Shown here one piece after another: positions 26,696 through 36,573 of a stretch of 38,874 nt of DNA. The position numbers and the translations under genes were made by a program. Numbering within the stretch: position 1 is the stretch's first letter; every line of letters begins with the position of its first letter. The DNA comes from XN24 sp964413755 (GTDB lineage Bacteria > Pseudomonadota > Gammaproteobacteria > Steroidobacterales > XN24). The stretch spans positions 1 through 38,874 of the forward strand of contig CAYPTW010000012.1 in NCBI GenBank assembly GCA_964413755.1, given 5' to 3'. The notes below the pieces were generated by a model, which saw nothing but the letters and a program-made list of their open reading frames with translations, did no database searches and was not told the DNA's origin.

Positions 26696-26967
26696 ACCAC
26701 ACGCTGCGGATGAACATACACAAGGTCGAGGGCGCCCTGATCCGCCTGCTCGGCCTCATCGAGCGGCGCGGCTTCGCCGTGACCTCCATGAACGCCCACC
26801 CGGACGAGAGCGCGCAACACGTGGAGGTGACGGTGCACGTCCACTCCGCGGGTCGCTCGGTCGAAACCCTGACGCGGCAGATCCAGAAGCTGTACGACGT
26901 GCGCACGGTGGCCTGCCTGACCGCCGGCGAGGCGCCGGCCGTAGTAGGGGAGAGCGTGGCATGCTGA
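26692..26967 (+). CDS. ilvM: Acetolactate synthase small subunit, IlvM-like ACT protein
   Basis: A 91-residue single ACT domain. The pattern VEGALIRLLGLIERRGFAVTSMNAHP, then HVEVTVHVHSAGRSVETLTRQIQKLYDV, is the beta-alpha-beta ACT fold of IlvM/IlvN. It is the regulatory subunit of IlvG. Only one ACT domain is present, as in E. coli IlvM (87 aa), so strong valine feedback as seen with larger IlvH subunits may be absent; that is inference. Overlaps ilvG by 4 bp and ilvA by 7 bp. Confidence 0.93.
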   Translation: MNHTLRMNIHKVEGALIRLLGLIERRGFAVTSMNAHPDESAQHVEVTVHVHSAGRSVETLTRQIQKLYDVRTVACLTAGEAPAVVGESVAC

Positions 26968-28056
26968 ACAACGCTTCGGAGGCGGTGAATCCCGCCGTTC
27001 ACGACACCCCGCGCGGCGCCTTTGACGACACGGCGGCTAGCCCGCTGGTGACGGTGGCGCAGGTGGAGGCGGCGATGGCCGTGGTGAGCGCCCAGCTGCC
27101 GCCGACGCCGTTGCTGCACCACCCGATGCTCGACAGCCACGTCGGTTGCGAAGTGCACGTCAAGCTGGAGAACGCCCAGGACGTCGGCTCGTTCAAGATC
27201 CGCGGGGCGCTCAACCTGCTGCACGGCATGTCGGCCGAGGACCGCGCGCGCGGCCTGGTGACCGCCACGCGCGGCAATCACGGCCACGCCGTGGCCTATG
27301 CCGCGCGCATGCATGGTGTCTGCTGCACGGTGTTCGTGCCGCGCGACAACAGTCGCGAGAAGAACGACGCCATGACGGCGCTGGGCGCGCGCGTGATCGA
27401 GACCGGGCACGACTTCGACGCCGCCATGATCGCCGCCGAAGAACACGCCGCACGCACCGGCGCACGCCTGGTGCATACCGGCCGGGATCCCGCCATGGTG
27501 GCCGGCGCCGGCACCATCGCCATGGAGATGCTGGCGCAGGCGCGGCAGCCCTTCGACGCGGTGTTCGTCCCCGTCGGCGCGGGCGGCATCGCGGCCGGCA
27601 TGGCGACGCTCATCAAGGCGCGCAGCCCGGCCACGCGCGTGATCGGCGTGTGCGCGGAGAACGCGCCGGCCATGCATCACGCCTGGCACACCGGCGAGTG
27701 CCATCCCTTCGCCGCCGTCGACACCCTGGCGGACGGCCTGGCCGTGCGCGTGCCGGTGCAGGCGACGCTGGAAGTGATGCAGCGCCGCCTGGACGACATG
27801 CTGCTGGTCTCGGAGCGCGACATCCAGGCCGCCATCGCGACCTACGCGCGCAACGTGCACCAGATGGCAGAGGGCGCCGGCGCCGCAGCCCTGGCCGGCG
27901 CGCAGCACTACGTGCGTGAGCACCGCTGCAAGCGCATCGCGGTGGTGCTGACCGGCGGCAACATCGACGCGGAGACGATGTTGCGCGCACTGCACGACGA
28001 GCGGCCGATGCACCAGCCGAAAGCGATGCCGTACTTCCCGATCGGGGAGCTGTCCT

Positions 28057-28067
<11 letters not shown>
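26961..28067 (+). CDS. ilvA: Threonine dehydratase without ACT domains
   Basis: A 368-residue PLP enzyme (fold type II) deaminating threonine to 2-oxobutyrate, the entry to isoleucine. The PLP lysine is K79 in GSFKIRGAL, the phosphate-binding glycine loop is PVGAGGIAAG, and RGNHGHAVAYAA is conserved. The protein ends about 40 residues after the catalytic core (LTGGNIDAE) and lacks the one or two C-terminal ACT-like domains that bind isoleucine and valine in biosynthetic IlvA (about 510 aa in E. coli). Its place inside the operon still argues for a biosynthetic role. An extended N-terminus of about 30 residues precedes the core. Overlaps leuA by 11 bp. Confidence 0.93.
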
Positions 28068-29595
<1,528 letters not shown>

Positions 29596-29646
29596 GCGGC
29601 AGTACGACAGAGTTTTTTACCAGACGCGAGTCAACGGAGTATTCAA

Positions 29647-30773
29647 GTGGCGCCCCAGTTTCCACGCTATATCTGGCAGAACGGCAGGATCGTCCCCGGC
29701 GAGAGCGCCACGGTGCACGTGCTGTCGCACGCCCTGCATTACGGCTCATCGGTGTTCGAGGGCATCCGTGTGTATCGCACGCCGGAAGGCTCTCGTTCCT
29801 TCCGCCTGCGCGAGCACATCCAGCGCCTGTTCAACTCGGCCAAGATCTATCACCTGCGCATGCCGTTCTCGCCGCAGGAGATCGAGGCCGCCTGCAACCA
29901 GGCGGTGCTGGCCAATGAGCTGAATGCCGGCGCCTACGTGCGTCCGGTGGTGTTTCGCGGCTATGCCGGCCTCGGCCTGACCGCGCCCGCCGATTCGCCG
30001 GTGGAGGTGGCCATTGCCGCCATCCAGTGGGGCGCCTATCTCGGCGACGAGGGCATGAAGAACGGTGTCGACGTCTGCGTCTCCTCCTGGAACCNNNNNN
30101 NNNNNNNNNNNNNNNNNNNNNNNNNNNNNNNNNNNNNNNNNNNNNNNNNNNNNNNNNNNNNNNNNNNNNNNNNNNNNNNNNNNNNNNNNNNNNNCTCGGC
30201 GACGAGGGCATGAAGAACGGTGTCGACGTCTGCGTCTCCTCCTGGAACCGCGTGGCGCCGAACACCATTCCGTCCGGTGCCAAGGCTGCGGGCGGCTACC
30301 TGTCGAGCCAGCTCATCAGCATGGAAGCCAAGCGCCACGGTTATGCCGAGGGCATCGGCCTGACCACCGACGGCATGATCGGCGAGGGCGCCGGCGAGAA
30401 CATCTTCATCGTCAAGGACGGCAAGATCTACACGCCGCCCGCCGCGTCCTCGATCCTCGCCGGCATCACGCGCGACAGCGTGATCACCCTGGCGCGCGCC
30501 GCCGGGCTGGAGGTGCTCGAGCAGCCGATGCCGCGCGAGATGCTGTACTTCGCCGACGAGATCTTCTTTACGGGGACCGCGGCCGAGGTGACGCCGGTGC
30601 GCTCCGTGGACCGCATCGAGATCGGCAGCGGTACGCGCGGCCCTGTCACGGAGCTCATGCAGCAACGCTTCTTCGGCCTGTTCAACGGCGAGACGCGCGA
30701 CGAGTGGGGTTGGCTGCAGCCGGTCGAGGCCCCGCAGGCGGGCTTCGCGCCGGTCGCCTCGGTGGCGGTATGA
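29647..30773 (+). CDS. ilvE: Branched-chain amino acid aminotransferase (split by an assembly gap)
   Basis: A PLP fold type IV aminotransferase producing Leu, Ile and Val from their 2-keto acids. As printed it is interrupted: frame 29647-30094, a 100-N gap, and a shifted frame from 30195. Bases 30040-30094 and 30195-30249 are identical; collapsing 155 bp joins the two frames and yields a continuous protein of about 323 residues. The start is GTG 29647 with CGGAG upstream. Motifs include HALHYGSSVFEGIRVY, EGIGLTTDGMIGEGAGENIF and FFTGTAAEVTPV. The PLP lysine is in PSGAKAAGGYL, residue 161 after collapse (K160 in E. coli). I regard the gene as intact. Overlaps leuC in ATGA. Confidence 0.93.
30040..30249. 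repeat. 55-bp exact direct repeat flanking a 100-N gap inside ilvE (assembly artefact)
   Basis: Bases 30040-30094 equal 30195-30249 with exactly 100 N between (30095-30194). Repeat length and N count match those of the other gap in this window. Merging one copy restores the ilvE reading frame, so neither a duplication nor missing sequence is needed. Confidence 0.95.
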
Positions 30774-32191
30774 GTGCGCCGCGCACCTTGTTCCGCAAGG
30801 TCTGGGACCGGCACGTCGTGGTGCCCGAGACCGCGGAGACGCCGGCGGTGTTGTACATCGACCTGCACCTGGTGCACGAGGTGACCTCGCCCCAGGCGTT
30901 CGCCGCCCTGCGCGAGCGCGGCCTGCCGGTGCGCCGTCCCGAGCGCACGCTGGCCACGGTGGACCATTCCATCCCCACCAACGATGCCAGCTGGGCCCAG
31001 GGACTGGGCGAGATGGACCCGGCAGCGCGCCACCAGGTGCGCATGCTGGGCGACAACTGCGGGCGCGCGGGCGTGCGGCTGTTCGGCGTCAACAGCACGC
31101 GCCGCGGCATCGTGCACGTCATCGGCCCGGAGCAGGGCGCCACGCAGCCGGGCATGACCATCGTCTGCGGCGACAGCCACACCACCACGCACGGCGCCTT
31201 CGGTGCGCTGGCCTTCGGCATCGGCACCACGGAAGTGGGCCACGTGCTGGCGACGCAGTGCCTGTTGCAGCGCATGCCGAAGACCCTGCTGGTGGAGCTG
31301 GCCGGCCGGCTGCAGCCGGGCGTGACCGCCAAGGACGTGATCCTCGCCGTGATCGGGCGCATCGGCGTGGACGGCGGCACGGGCCACGTCATCGAGTTCC
31401 GCGGCGCTGCCGTGGAGGCGATGTCCATGGACGAGCGCATGACCCTGTGCAACATGGCCATCGAGGCGGGGGCGCGCGCCGGCATGGTGGCGCCGGACGA
31501 GACCACTTTCGAGTACCTGCAGGGCCGCCCCATGGCGCCGCGTGGCGCCGACTGGGACCGCGCCGTGGCGGAGTGGCGTGAGCTGCGCGCGGATCCCGGC
31601 GCGGTGTACGACCGCAGCGTCAGCATCGATGTTTCCGAGCTCGAGCCGCAGGTTACCTGGGGCACCGACCCGGGCATGGTCATGCCGGTGAGCGGCCGCA
31701 TCCCCGAGTCGCTCAGCAGCGGCCAGCGCAAGGCACTGGACTACATGGGCCTGGCGCCCGGCGCCGCGATCGCGGGGCAGCCGATCCAGGTAGTGTTCAT
31801 CGGCAGCTGCACCAACTCGCGCCTCAGCGACCTGCGCGCGGCCGCGGCACTGCTGCGCGGCCGGCGCGTGGCCGCCGGTGTGCGCGCCCTGGTCGTGCCG
31901 GGCAGCCAGCAGACGCGACGCGACGCGGAGGCCGAGGGCCTCGACCGGGTGTTCCGCGAAGCCGGCGCCGAGTGGCACCAGTCGGGCTGTTCGCTGTGCA
32001 TCGCCATGAACGGCGACCGCGCCGCGGCCGGCCAGTACGTGGTCAGCACCAGCAACCGCAATTTCGAGGGGCGGCAGGGCCAGGGCGCACGCACGCTGCT
32101 GGCGAGCCCCCTGACTGCGGCCGCCTCGGCGATCACCGGCAAGGTGGCCGACCCGCGGCCCTTGCTGGAGGAAGGGAGGCGCATCGCATGA
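30770..32191 (+). CDS. leuC: 3-isopropylmalate dehydratase large subunit
   Basis: A 473-residue aconitase-family protein that, with LeuD, isomerises 2- to 3-isopropylmalate. The [4Fe-4S] ligands C347 (GSCTNS), C407 and C410 (GCSLCIAMNGD) sit at the E. coli LeuC numbers. Substrate-site motifs such as VDHSIPTND and GDSHTTTHGAFG are intact. The ATG at 30770 overlaps the ilvE stop; the open frame continuing upstream through the N gap is not coding. Overlaps leuD by 4 bp. Confidence 0.97.
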   Translation: MSAPRTLFRKVWDRHVVVPETAETPAVLYIDLHLVHEVTSPQAFAALRERGLPVRRPERTLATVDHSIPTNDASWAQGLGEMDPAARHQVRMLGDNCGRAGVRLFGVNSTRRGIVHVIGPEQGATQPGMTIVCGDSHTTTHGAFGALAFGIGTTEVGHVLATQCLLQRMPKTLLVELAGRLQPGVTAKDVILAVIGRIGVDGGTGHVIEFRGAAVEAMSMDERMTLCNMAIEAGARAGMVAPDETTFEYLQGRPMAPRGADWDRAVAEWRELRADPGAVYDRSVSIDVSELEPQVTWGTDPGMVMPVSGRIPESLSSGQRKALDYMGLAPGAAIAGQPIQVVFIGSCTNSRLSDLRAAAALLRGRRVAAGVRALVVPGSQQTRRDAEAEGLDRVFREAGAEWHQSGCSLCIAMNGDRAAAGQYVVSTSNRNFEGRQGQGARTLLASPLTAAASAITGKVADPRPLLEEGRRIA

Positions 32192-32775
32192 GCGAACCTT
32201 TCTCCATGCTCACCGCGCGCACCGCCGTGCTGCCGGTGGACAACGTGGACACCGACCAGATCATCCCGGCGCGCTTCCTCACCACCACCCAGCGCACCGG
32301 GCTCGGCCGGCACCTGTTCGCGGACTGGCGCCGTGACGCGGCCAACGGCCCGCGCGCCGACTTCGTGCTCAACCGCCCCGAATCGCAGGGCGCGCGCATC
32401 CTGGTGGCGGGGCGCAACTTCGGCTGCGGCTCTTCGCGCGAGCACGCGCCGTGGGCGTTGCTCGACTATGGCTTCCGCGCCGTGATCAGCACCGAGATTG
32501 CCGACATCTTCCGCAGCAACGCGTTGCGTAACGGCCTGCTGCCGGTGGTGCTGGACGCCGAGTCCCATGCCTGGCTGCTGGCGCATCCCGGCGCCGAGAT
32601 CACCATCGACCTGCGCAGCTGCACCGTGCGCCTGGAGGATGGTCGCGAGGCCGCCTTCGAGGTCGAGGCCTTCGCGCGGCACTGCATGCTCAACGGGGTC
32701 GACCCGCTGGGCTGGCTGCTCAGCCAGGCACCGGCCATCGAGGCCTATGAGGAAGGCCGCACATGTCACGCCTGA
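32188..32775 (+). CDS. leuD: 3-isopropylmalate dehydratase small subunit
   Basis: A 195-residue swivel-domain partner of LeuC. VDTDQIIPARFL near the N-terminus and AGRNFGCGSSREHAPWAL are diagnostic. The ATG at 32188 overlaps the leuC stop in ATGA and follows GGAAGGGAGG. Length is about that of E. coli LeuD (201). It overlaps leuB by 13 bp. Confidence 0.96.
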   Translation: MSEPFSMLTARTAVLPVDNVDTDQIIPARFLTTTQRTGLGRHLFADWRRDAANGPRADFVLNRPESQGARILVAGRNFGCGSSREHAPWALLDYGFRAVISTEIADIFRSNALRNGLLPVVLDAESHAWLLAHPGAEITIDLRSCTVRLEDGREAAFEVEAFARHCMLNGVDPLGWLLSQAPAIEAYEEGRTCHA

Positions 32776-33848
32776 TCGCGCTCCTGCCCGGCGACGGCAT
32801 CGGGCCGGAGATCGTCGCGGCGGCGCGCAGCGTCCTCGAAGCGGTTGCCGCCACCTGGGGGCACGACTTCGAGTTCCGCGAGGGGATGATCGGCGGCTGC
32901 GCCATCGACGCCACGGGCGCGGCGCTGCCGGGCGAGACGGAACAACTTTGCCTGGCGAGCGCGGGCGTGCTGCTCGGCGCGGTGGGCGGGCCGCAGTGGT
33001 CCGACCCGGCGGCGCCGGTGCGTCCGGAGCAAGGCCTGCTGGCGCTGCGTCGCGCGCTCGGCGTGTACGCCAACCTGCGTCCCGTCGCCACCCAGCCGGC
33101 CCTGTACGGCGCCTCGCCGTTGAAGGAGCACCTGCTGGCGGACGTCGATATCCTGTTCGTGCGCGAACTCACCGGCGGCATCTACTTCGGCGCCAAGGAG
33201 CGCGATGCCGACAGCGCGTCGGACCTGTGCAGCTACAGCCGCGCGGAAATCGAGCGCGTGCTGCGCCTGGGCTTCGAGCTGGCGCGCGGGCGCAGCGGGC
33301 GGTTGACCTCGGTCGACAAGGCCAACGTGCTGGAGACCTCGCGGTTGTGGCGCGAGGTGGCCACGCGCATGGGGCGCGACGAGTTCCCCGACGTGCGCCT
33401 GGAACATGCCCTGGTCGATGCCGCAGCGATGCAGCTGATCCAGGACCCGCGGCGCTTCGACGTGGTGGTGACGGAGAACATGTTCGGCGACATCCTCACC
33501 GACGAGGCGTCGGTGATCACCGGCTCCATCGGCATGCTGCCGTCGGCCTCGCTGGCGGAGTCCGGACCGGGGCTGTACGAGCCGATCCACGGCTCGGCGC
33601 CCGACATCGCGGGGCAGGGCATCGCCAATCCCTGCGGCACCATCCTCAGCGCCGCCATGCTGCTGCGCCACTCGCTCGGGCTGGAGGACGAGGCGCGCGC
33701 GGTGGAGCAGGCGGTGCAGGATACCCTCGTGCGCGGCATCGGCACGCCGGACGTGGTGGGACGCGAGCGCGCGGTCACCACGCAGCAGGTCGCGGCGGCG
33801 GTGGCCGGCGCGCTGGGCACGAGAGACGCCGCGCGGGCTATTGCCTGA
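32763..33848 (+). CDS. leuB: 3-isopropylmalate dehydrogenase
   Basis: A 361-residue NAD-dependent beta-decarboxylating dehydrogenase, third step of the leucine branch. LLPGDGIGPEI opens the protein. The substrate-binding RxxxxxxxR pattern lies in RALGVYANLRP. VRELTGGIYFG, DKANVLETSRLWR, and the metal and cofactor motif NMFGDILTDEASVITGSIGMLPSASL are all present. It is the last gene of the ilv-leu operon; the SAM riboswitch of metB begins about 30 bp after its stop. No intrinsic terminator is evident, so read-through into metB cannot be excluded. Confidence 0.97.
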   Translation: MSRLIALLPGDGIGPEIVAAARSVLEAVAATWGHDFEFREGMIGGCAIDATGAALPGETEQLCLASAGVLLGAVGGPQWSDPAAPVRPEQGLLALRRALGVYANLRPVATQPALYGASPLKEHLLADVDILFVRELTGGIYFGAKERDADSASDLCSYSRAEIERVLRLGFELARGRSGRLTSVDKANVLETSRLWREVATRMGRDEFPDVRLEHALVDAAAMQLIQDPRRFDVVVTENMFGDILTDEASVITGSIGMLPSASLAESGPGLYEPIHGSAPDIAGQGIANPCGTILSAAMLLRHSLGLEDEARAVEQAVQDTLVRGIGTPDVVGRERAVTTQQVAAAVAGALGTRDAARAIA

Positions 33849-33878
33849 GCGGCAAGAACGGTTACAGTACAGACGCAC

Positions 33879-34008
33879 ACTCATCGAGACCGGCGGAGGG
33901 ACAGGCCCTTTGATGCCGGGGCAACCTGCGGGACTAACCATCCCGCAACGGTGCCAAGTCCTGCGGGGAGCGAGACGGCGAAGGCCGTGCGCTTGCCGGG
34001 AGATGAGT
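33879..34008 (+). promoter_or_regulatory. SAM-I riboswitch (S-box) upstream of metB
   Basis: The conserved S-box core is visible: GGAGGGACAGGCCC then TGATGCCGGGGCAACC, a hairpin GCGGGA/TCCCGC, the strand GGTGCCAAGTCCTGC, and a P4 stem ACGGC-GAAG-GCCGT. P1 closes the aptamer by CTCATC (33880-33885) with GATGAG (34002-34007). Binding of SAM should turn off metB, the first methionine-specific step. The order and spacing match the known class (Rfam SAM riboswitch). Confidence 0.92.
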
Positions 34009-34126
34009 TGCCGGGCAGCCCCGCCTTTGCCGGCGGACTCGTGGGCCCGGTGACCCCACCCGACGCCTCCGCAGGGTTCGCGATGAGCCGAACCCGCTCC
34101 CACGGGAGCCTTGACGGAGGACAGTA
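34009..34126 (+). promoter_or_regulatory. Expression platform of the S-box (possible SD sequestration)
   Basis: No T-tract terminator is seen. The metB ribosome-binding site CGGAGG (34115-34120) is complementary to CCTCCG at 34066-34071, and two hairpins lie between them: GGGTTCG/CGAACCC (34074-34095) and GCTCCC/GGGAGC (34096-34109). This suggests translational control. The first hairpin loop repeats GATGAG (34082-34087), the same hexamer as the P1 right strand, and could compete for CTCATC. Confidence 0.55.
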
Positions 34127-35320
34127 ATGAGCAAGAACGCCCCGGCCACGCGCGCCGCCCGCTCCGGCCTCGGCAGCGATGCCCAGCACGGCGCGGTGGT
34201 GCCGCCGATCCACCTCAGTTCCAACTTCACCTTCGCCGGTTACGGCGACAAGCGGCGTTACGACTACACGCGCTCCGGCAACCCCACGCGCGACGCGCTG
34301 GGCGAGGCCCTGGCCGGCCTCGAGGGCGGGGCGGGCACCGTGGTGACCTGCTCCGGCATGGCGGCGATCACGCTGGTGTGCCAGCTGCTGGAGCCCGGCG
34401 ACCTGTTGCTGGCGCCGCACGACTGTTACGGCGGGACGCACCGCCTGCTGTCCTCGCTCGCCGCGCGCGGCCAGTTCCGCCTGTCCTTCGTCGACCAGTC
34501 CGACGCGTCGCAGCTGGCCGCAGCCTTCGCCGCGCAGCCGCGCATGATCCTGGTCGAGACGCCGAGCAACCCCCTGCTCAGGATCACCGACCTGGACGCG
34601 GTGGGACGCTTGTGCCGGGCGACCGGCGCGCTGTTCGTCGCCGACAACACCTTTCTCTCGCCCGGCTGGCAGCGTCCCATGGCGCACGGCGCGGACATCG
34701 TGCTGCACTCCACCACGAAGTACCTGAACGGCCACAGCGACGTGGTGGGCGGCGCGGTGGTGGCCGGCAGCACGGAGCTGCACGAGCGTCTCGACTGGTG
34801 GGCCAATTGCATGGGGCTTACCGGCGCCCCTTTCGACAGCTTCATGACCCTGCGCGGCATCCGCACCCTGCATGCCCGCCTGCGCAGCCACGCCGAGAAC
34901 GCGGCGGCACTGGCCGAGCTGCTGTGCGGGCATCCGGCCGTGAGCCGCGTCCACTATCCCGGGCTGCCGGGACACCCGGGGCACGAGATCGCCTGCCGGC
35001 AGCAGTCCGGGTTCGGCGGCATGCTCAGCTTCGAGCTGGCTGGCGGCGAGCCCGCGGTGCGCGCCTTCCTCGAAGGCCTGGAGCTGTTCTTCCTCGCCGA
35101 GTCGCTGGGCGGCGTGGAGAGCCTGGTCGCCCACCCGGCGTCGATGACGCATGCCGCCATGGACCCGGAAGCACGCCGCGTCGCCGGCATCAGCGACGCG
35201 CTGCTGCGCCTGTCGGTCGGTATCGAAGATGCCGGGGACCTGGTGGCCGACCTCGAGGCGGCACTGGACCGCGCGCATGGCGCCGCGACCACGCCGCTCG
35301 CGGCAGTAGCGGCGGGCTAG
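34127..35320 (+). CDS. metB: Cystathionine gamma-synthase / O-succinylhomoserine lyase
   Basis: A 397-residue PLP enzyme of the Cys/Met metabolism family, joining an activated homoserine with cysteine for methionine synthesis. RYDYTRSGNPTRDALGEALAGLEGG and VETPSNPLLRI are conserved. The PLP lysine is K198 in STTKYLNGHSDVVGG, the same number as in E. coli MetB. MetZ (direct sulfhydrylation) or MetC remains possible, since the family is hard to separate by eye; EGLELFFLAESLGGVESLV fits MetB/MetZ. The S-box upstream supports a methionine role. It begins 7 nt after CGGAGG. Confidence 0.9.
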   Translation: MSKNAPATRAARSGLGSDAQHGAVVPPIHLSSNFTFAGYGDKRRYDYTRSGNPTRDALGEALAGLEGGAGTVVTCSGMAAITLVCQLLEPGDLLLAPHDCYGGTHRLLSSLAARGQFRLSFVDQSDASQLAAAFAAQPRMILVETPSNPLLRITDLDAVGRLCRATGALFVADNTFLSPGWQRPMAHGADIVLHSTTKYLNGHSDVVGGAVVAGSTELHERLDWWANCMGLTGAPFDSFMTLRGIRTLHARLRSHAENAAALAELLCGHPAVSRVHYPGLPGHPGHEIACRQQSGFGGMLSFELAGGEPAVRAFLEGLELFFLAESLGGVESLVAHPASMTHAAMDPEARRVAGISDALLRLSVGIEDAGDLVADLEAALDRAHGAATTPLAAVAAG

Positions 35321-35337
35321 CCACGGCGATACCAAAG

Positions 35338-35359
35338 TGATATCATCCTGACATCATCC
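35338..35359 (+). promoter_or_regulatory. Tandem 11-bp repeat, candidate operator before the SPFH gene
   Basis: TGATATCATCC (35338-35348) is directly followed by TGACATCATCC (35349-35359), differing at one base; the first contains the palindrome TGATATCA. It lies 20 bp before the ATG at 35380, where a promoter or operator is expected. A ribbon-helix-helix protein is encoded one gene downstream and could bind such repeats; that link is inference. Confidence 0.45.
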
Positions 35360-35379
35360 GCTCAGTCGAGGAAAGAGCC

Positions 35380-36321
35380 ATGGTCCAGGAAAGAGAATAT
35401 CGTCCGCTGTCGGGCTGGCTGCCGCTGGCGGTCACCGTTGCGCTGGTGATCGGCGGTCCCTGGTACTTCTTTTATTCCCTCCACGTCGGCGCCTCCGGCT
35501 GGCACATCGGGAGCAGCATCGTGACCCTGGGGCTCGGGCTGCTCATGGGCTTTGGTTTCATGGCCATTGCGCCCAACGATTCCCGCGTGCTGCTGCTGTT
35601 CGGCAAGTACAAGGGCTCGGTGCGCGCCTCGGGCTTCTTCTGGGTGAACCCCTTCTTCAGCAAGAAGAAGCTGTCGCTGCGCGTGCGCAACTTCGAGACC
35701 GGCTCGCTCTCGACCCCGGAGAAGAAAGATGCGGCCGGCAAGGTGGTGCAGGAAAAGACGCGCACTCACGGCCGGCCCTCCAAGGTCAACGACCGTGACG
35801 GCAACCCGATCGATATTTCCGCGGTGGTGGTGTGGCGCGTGGTGAACACGGTCGAGGCGCTGTTCGAAGTCGACGACTACGAGGACTTCGTCGCCGTGCA
35901 GAGCGAGGCCGCGCTGCGCAGCATGGCGAGCCGCTATCCCTACGACAGCGAGGATCACGAGGTGTCGCTGCGCGGCGACACCAACAAGATCTCCGCGCAG
36001 CTGCGTGAAGACATCCAGGAGCGCCTCGACAAGGCCGGGGTGGACGTCATCGAGGCGCGCATCAGTCACCTGGCATACGCCTCCGAGATCGCGGCAGCCA
36101 TGCTGCAGCGCCAGCAGGCGCAGGCCGTGGTTGCGGCGCGCACCAAGATCGTCGAAGGCGCGGTCGGCATGGTGCAGATGGCGCTCGACCACCTGGCGCG
36201 CGACCAGATCGTCGAACTCGACGACGAGCGCCGTGCGGCGATGGTCTCCAACCTGCTGGTGGTGCTCTGCAGCGACCGGCACACGCAGCCTGTGGTGAAC
36301 ACCGGTACGCTCTACAACTAG
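35380..36321 (+). CDS. SPFH (band 7/stomatin-like) membrane protein
   Basis: A 313-residue protein with two N-terminal transmembrane helices (about 12-32 and 44-64) and an SPFH domain: NDSRVLLLFGKYKGSVRASGFFWVNPF, then GNPIDISAVVVWRVVNTVEALFEVDDYEDFV. A C-terminal coiled-coil-like part follows (EIAAAMLQRQQAQAVVAARTKIVEGAVGMVQMAL). Such proteins form oligomeric membrane microdomains; the exact role of this subfamily is not known. GAGGAAAG lies before the ATG. The next gene, 27 bp on, encodes a ribbon-helix-helix protein, a pairing I recall from related bacteria. Confidence 0.92.
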   Translation: MVQEREYRPLSGWLPLAVTVALVIGGPWYFFYSLHVGASGWHIGSSIVTLGLGLLMGFGFMAIAPNDSRVLLLFGKYKGSVRASGFFWVNPFFSKKKLSLRVRNFETGSLSTPEKKDAAGKVVQEKTRTHGRPSKVNDRDGNPIDISAVVVWRVVNTVEALFEVDDYEDFVAVQSEAALRSMASRYPYDSEDHEVSLRGDTNKISAQLREDIQERLDKAGVDVIEARISHLAYASEIAAAMLQRQQAQAVVAARTKIVEGAVGMVQMALDHLARDQIVELDDERRAAMVSNLLVVLCSDRHTQPVVNTGTLYN

Positions 36322-36348
36322 CCCGCACTGCGGGGAGAGAGCCGGCCC

Positions 36349-36534
36349 TTGGCCAAACGCGACGCTTTCCTGCTGCGCATCGACCCGGAGATCCTCGCCG
36401 CCCTGCGGCGCTGGGCCGACGACGACCTGCGCAGCCTGAACGCCCAGATCGACTACCTGCTGCGGCAGGAACTGCGCCAGGCCGGCCGGCTGCCCGCGCG
36501 GCGTGCCGGCGCCAGGAATCCGGACAAGGATTGA
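36349..36534 (+). CDS. Small ribbon-helix-helix (Arc-like) DNA-binding protein
   Basis: A 61-residue protein: MAKRDAFLLRIDPEILAAL, then a helix RRWADDDLRSLNAQIDYLLRQELRQ and a basic tail. FLLRIDPEI is the beta strand, and SLNAQIDYLLRQ the second helix of an Arc/MetJ fold, which dimerises to bind DNA. It starts at TTG 36349 behind GGGGAGAG; no ATG fits. It is cotranscribed with the SPFH gene and may regulate it through the repeats at 35338-35359. An antitoxin is another possibility, but no toxin lies next to it. Confidence 0.85.
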   Translation: MAKRDAFLLRIDPEILAALRRWADDDLRSLNAQIDYLLRQELRQAGRLPARRAGARNPDKD

Positions 36535-36573
36535 GGCAGGTGGCAGGGCTTCACATGATGCGCTGCAGCGGTC

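Noticed and set aside
29647..30773. ilvE as a frameshifted pseudogene
   Set aside because: The frame change comes only from the 100-N gap and the duplicated 55-mer. Collapsing them restores the frame.
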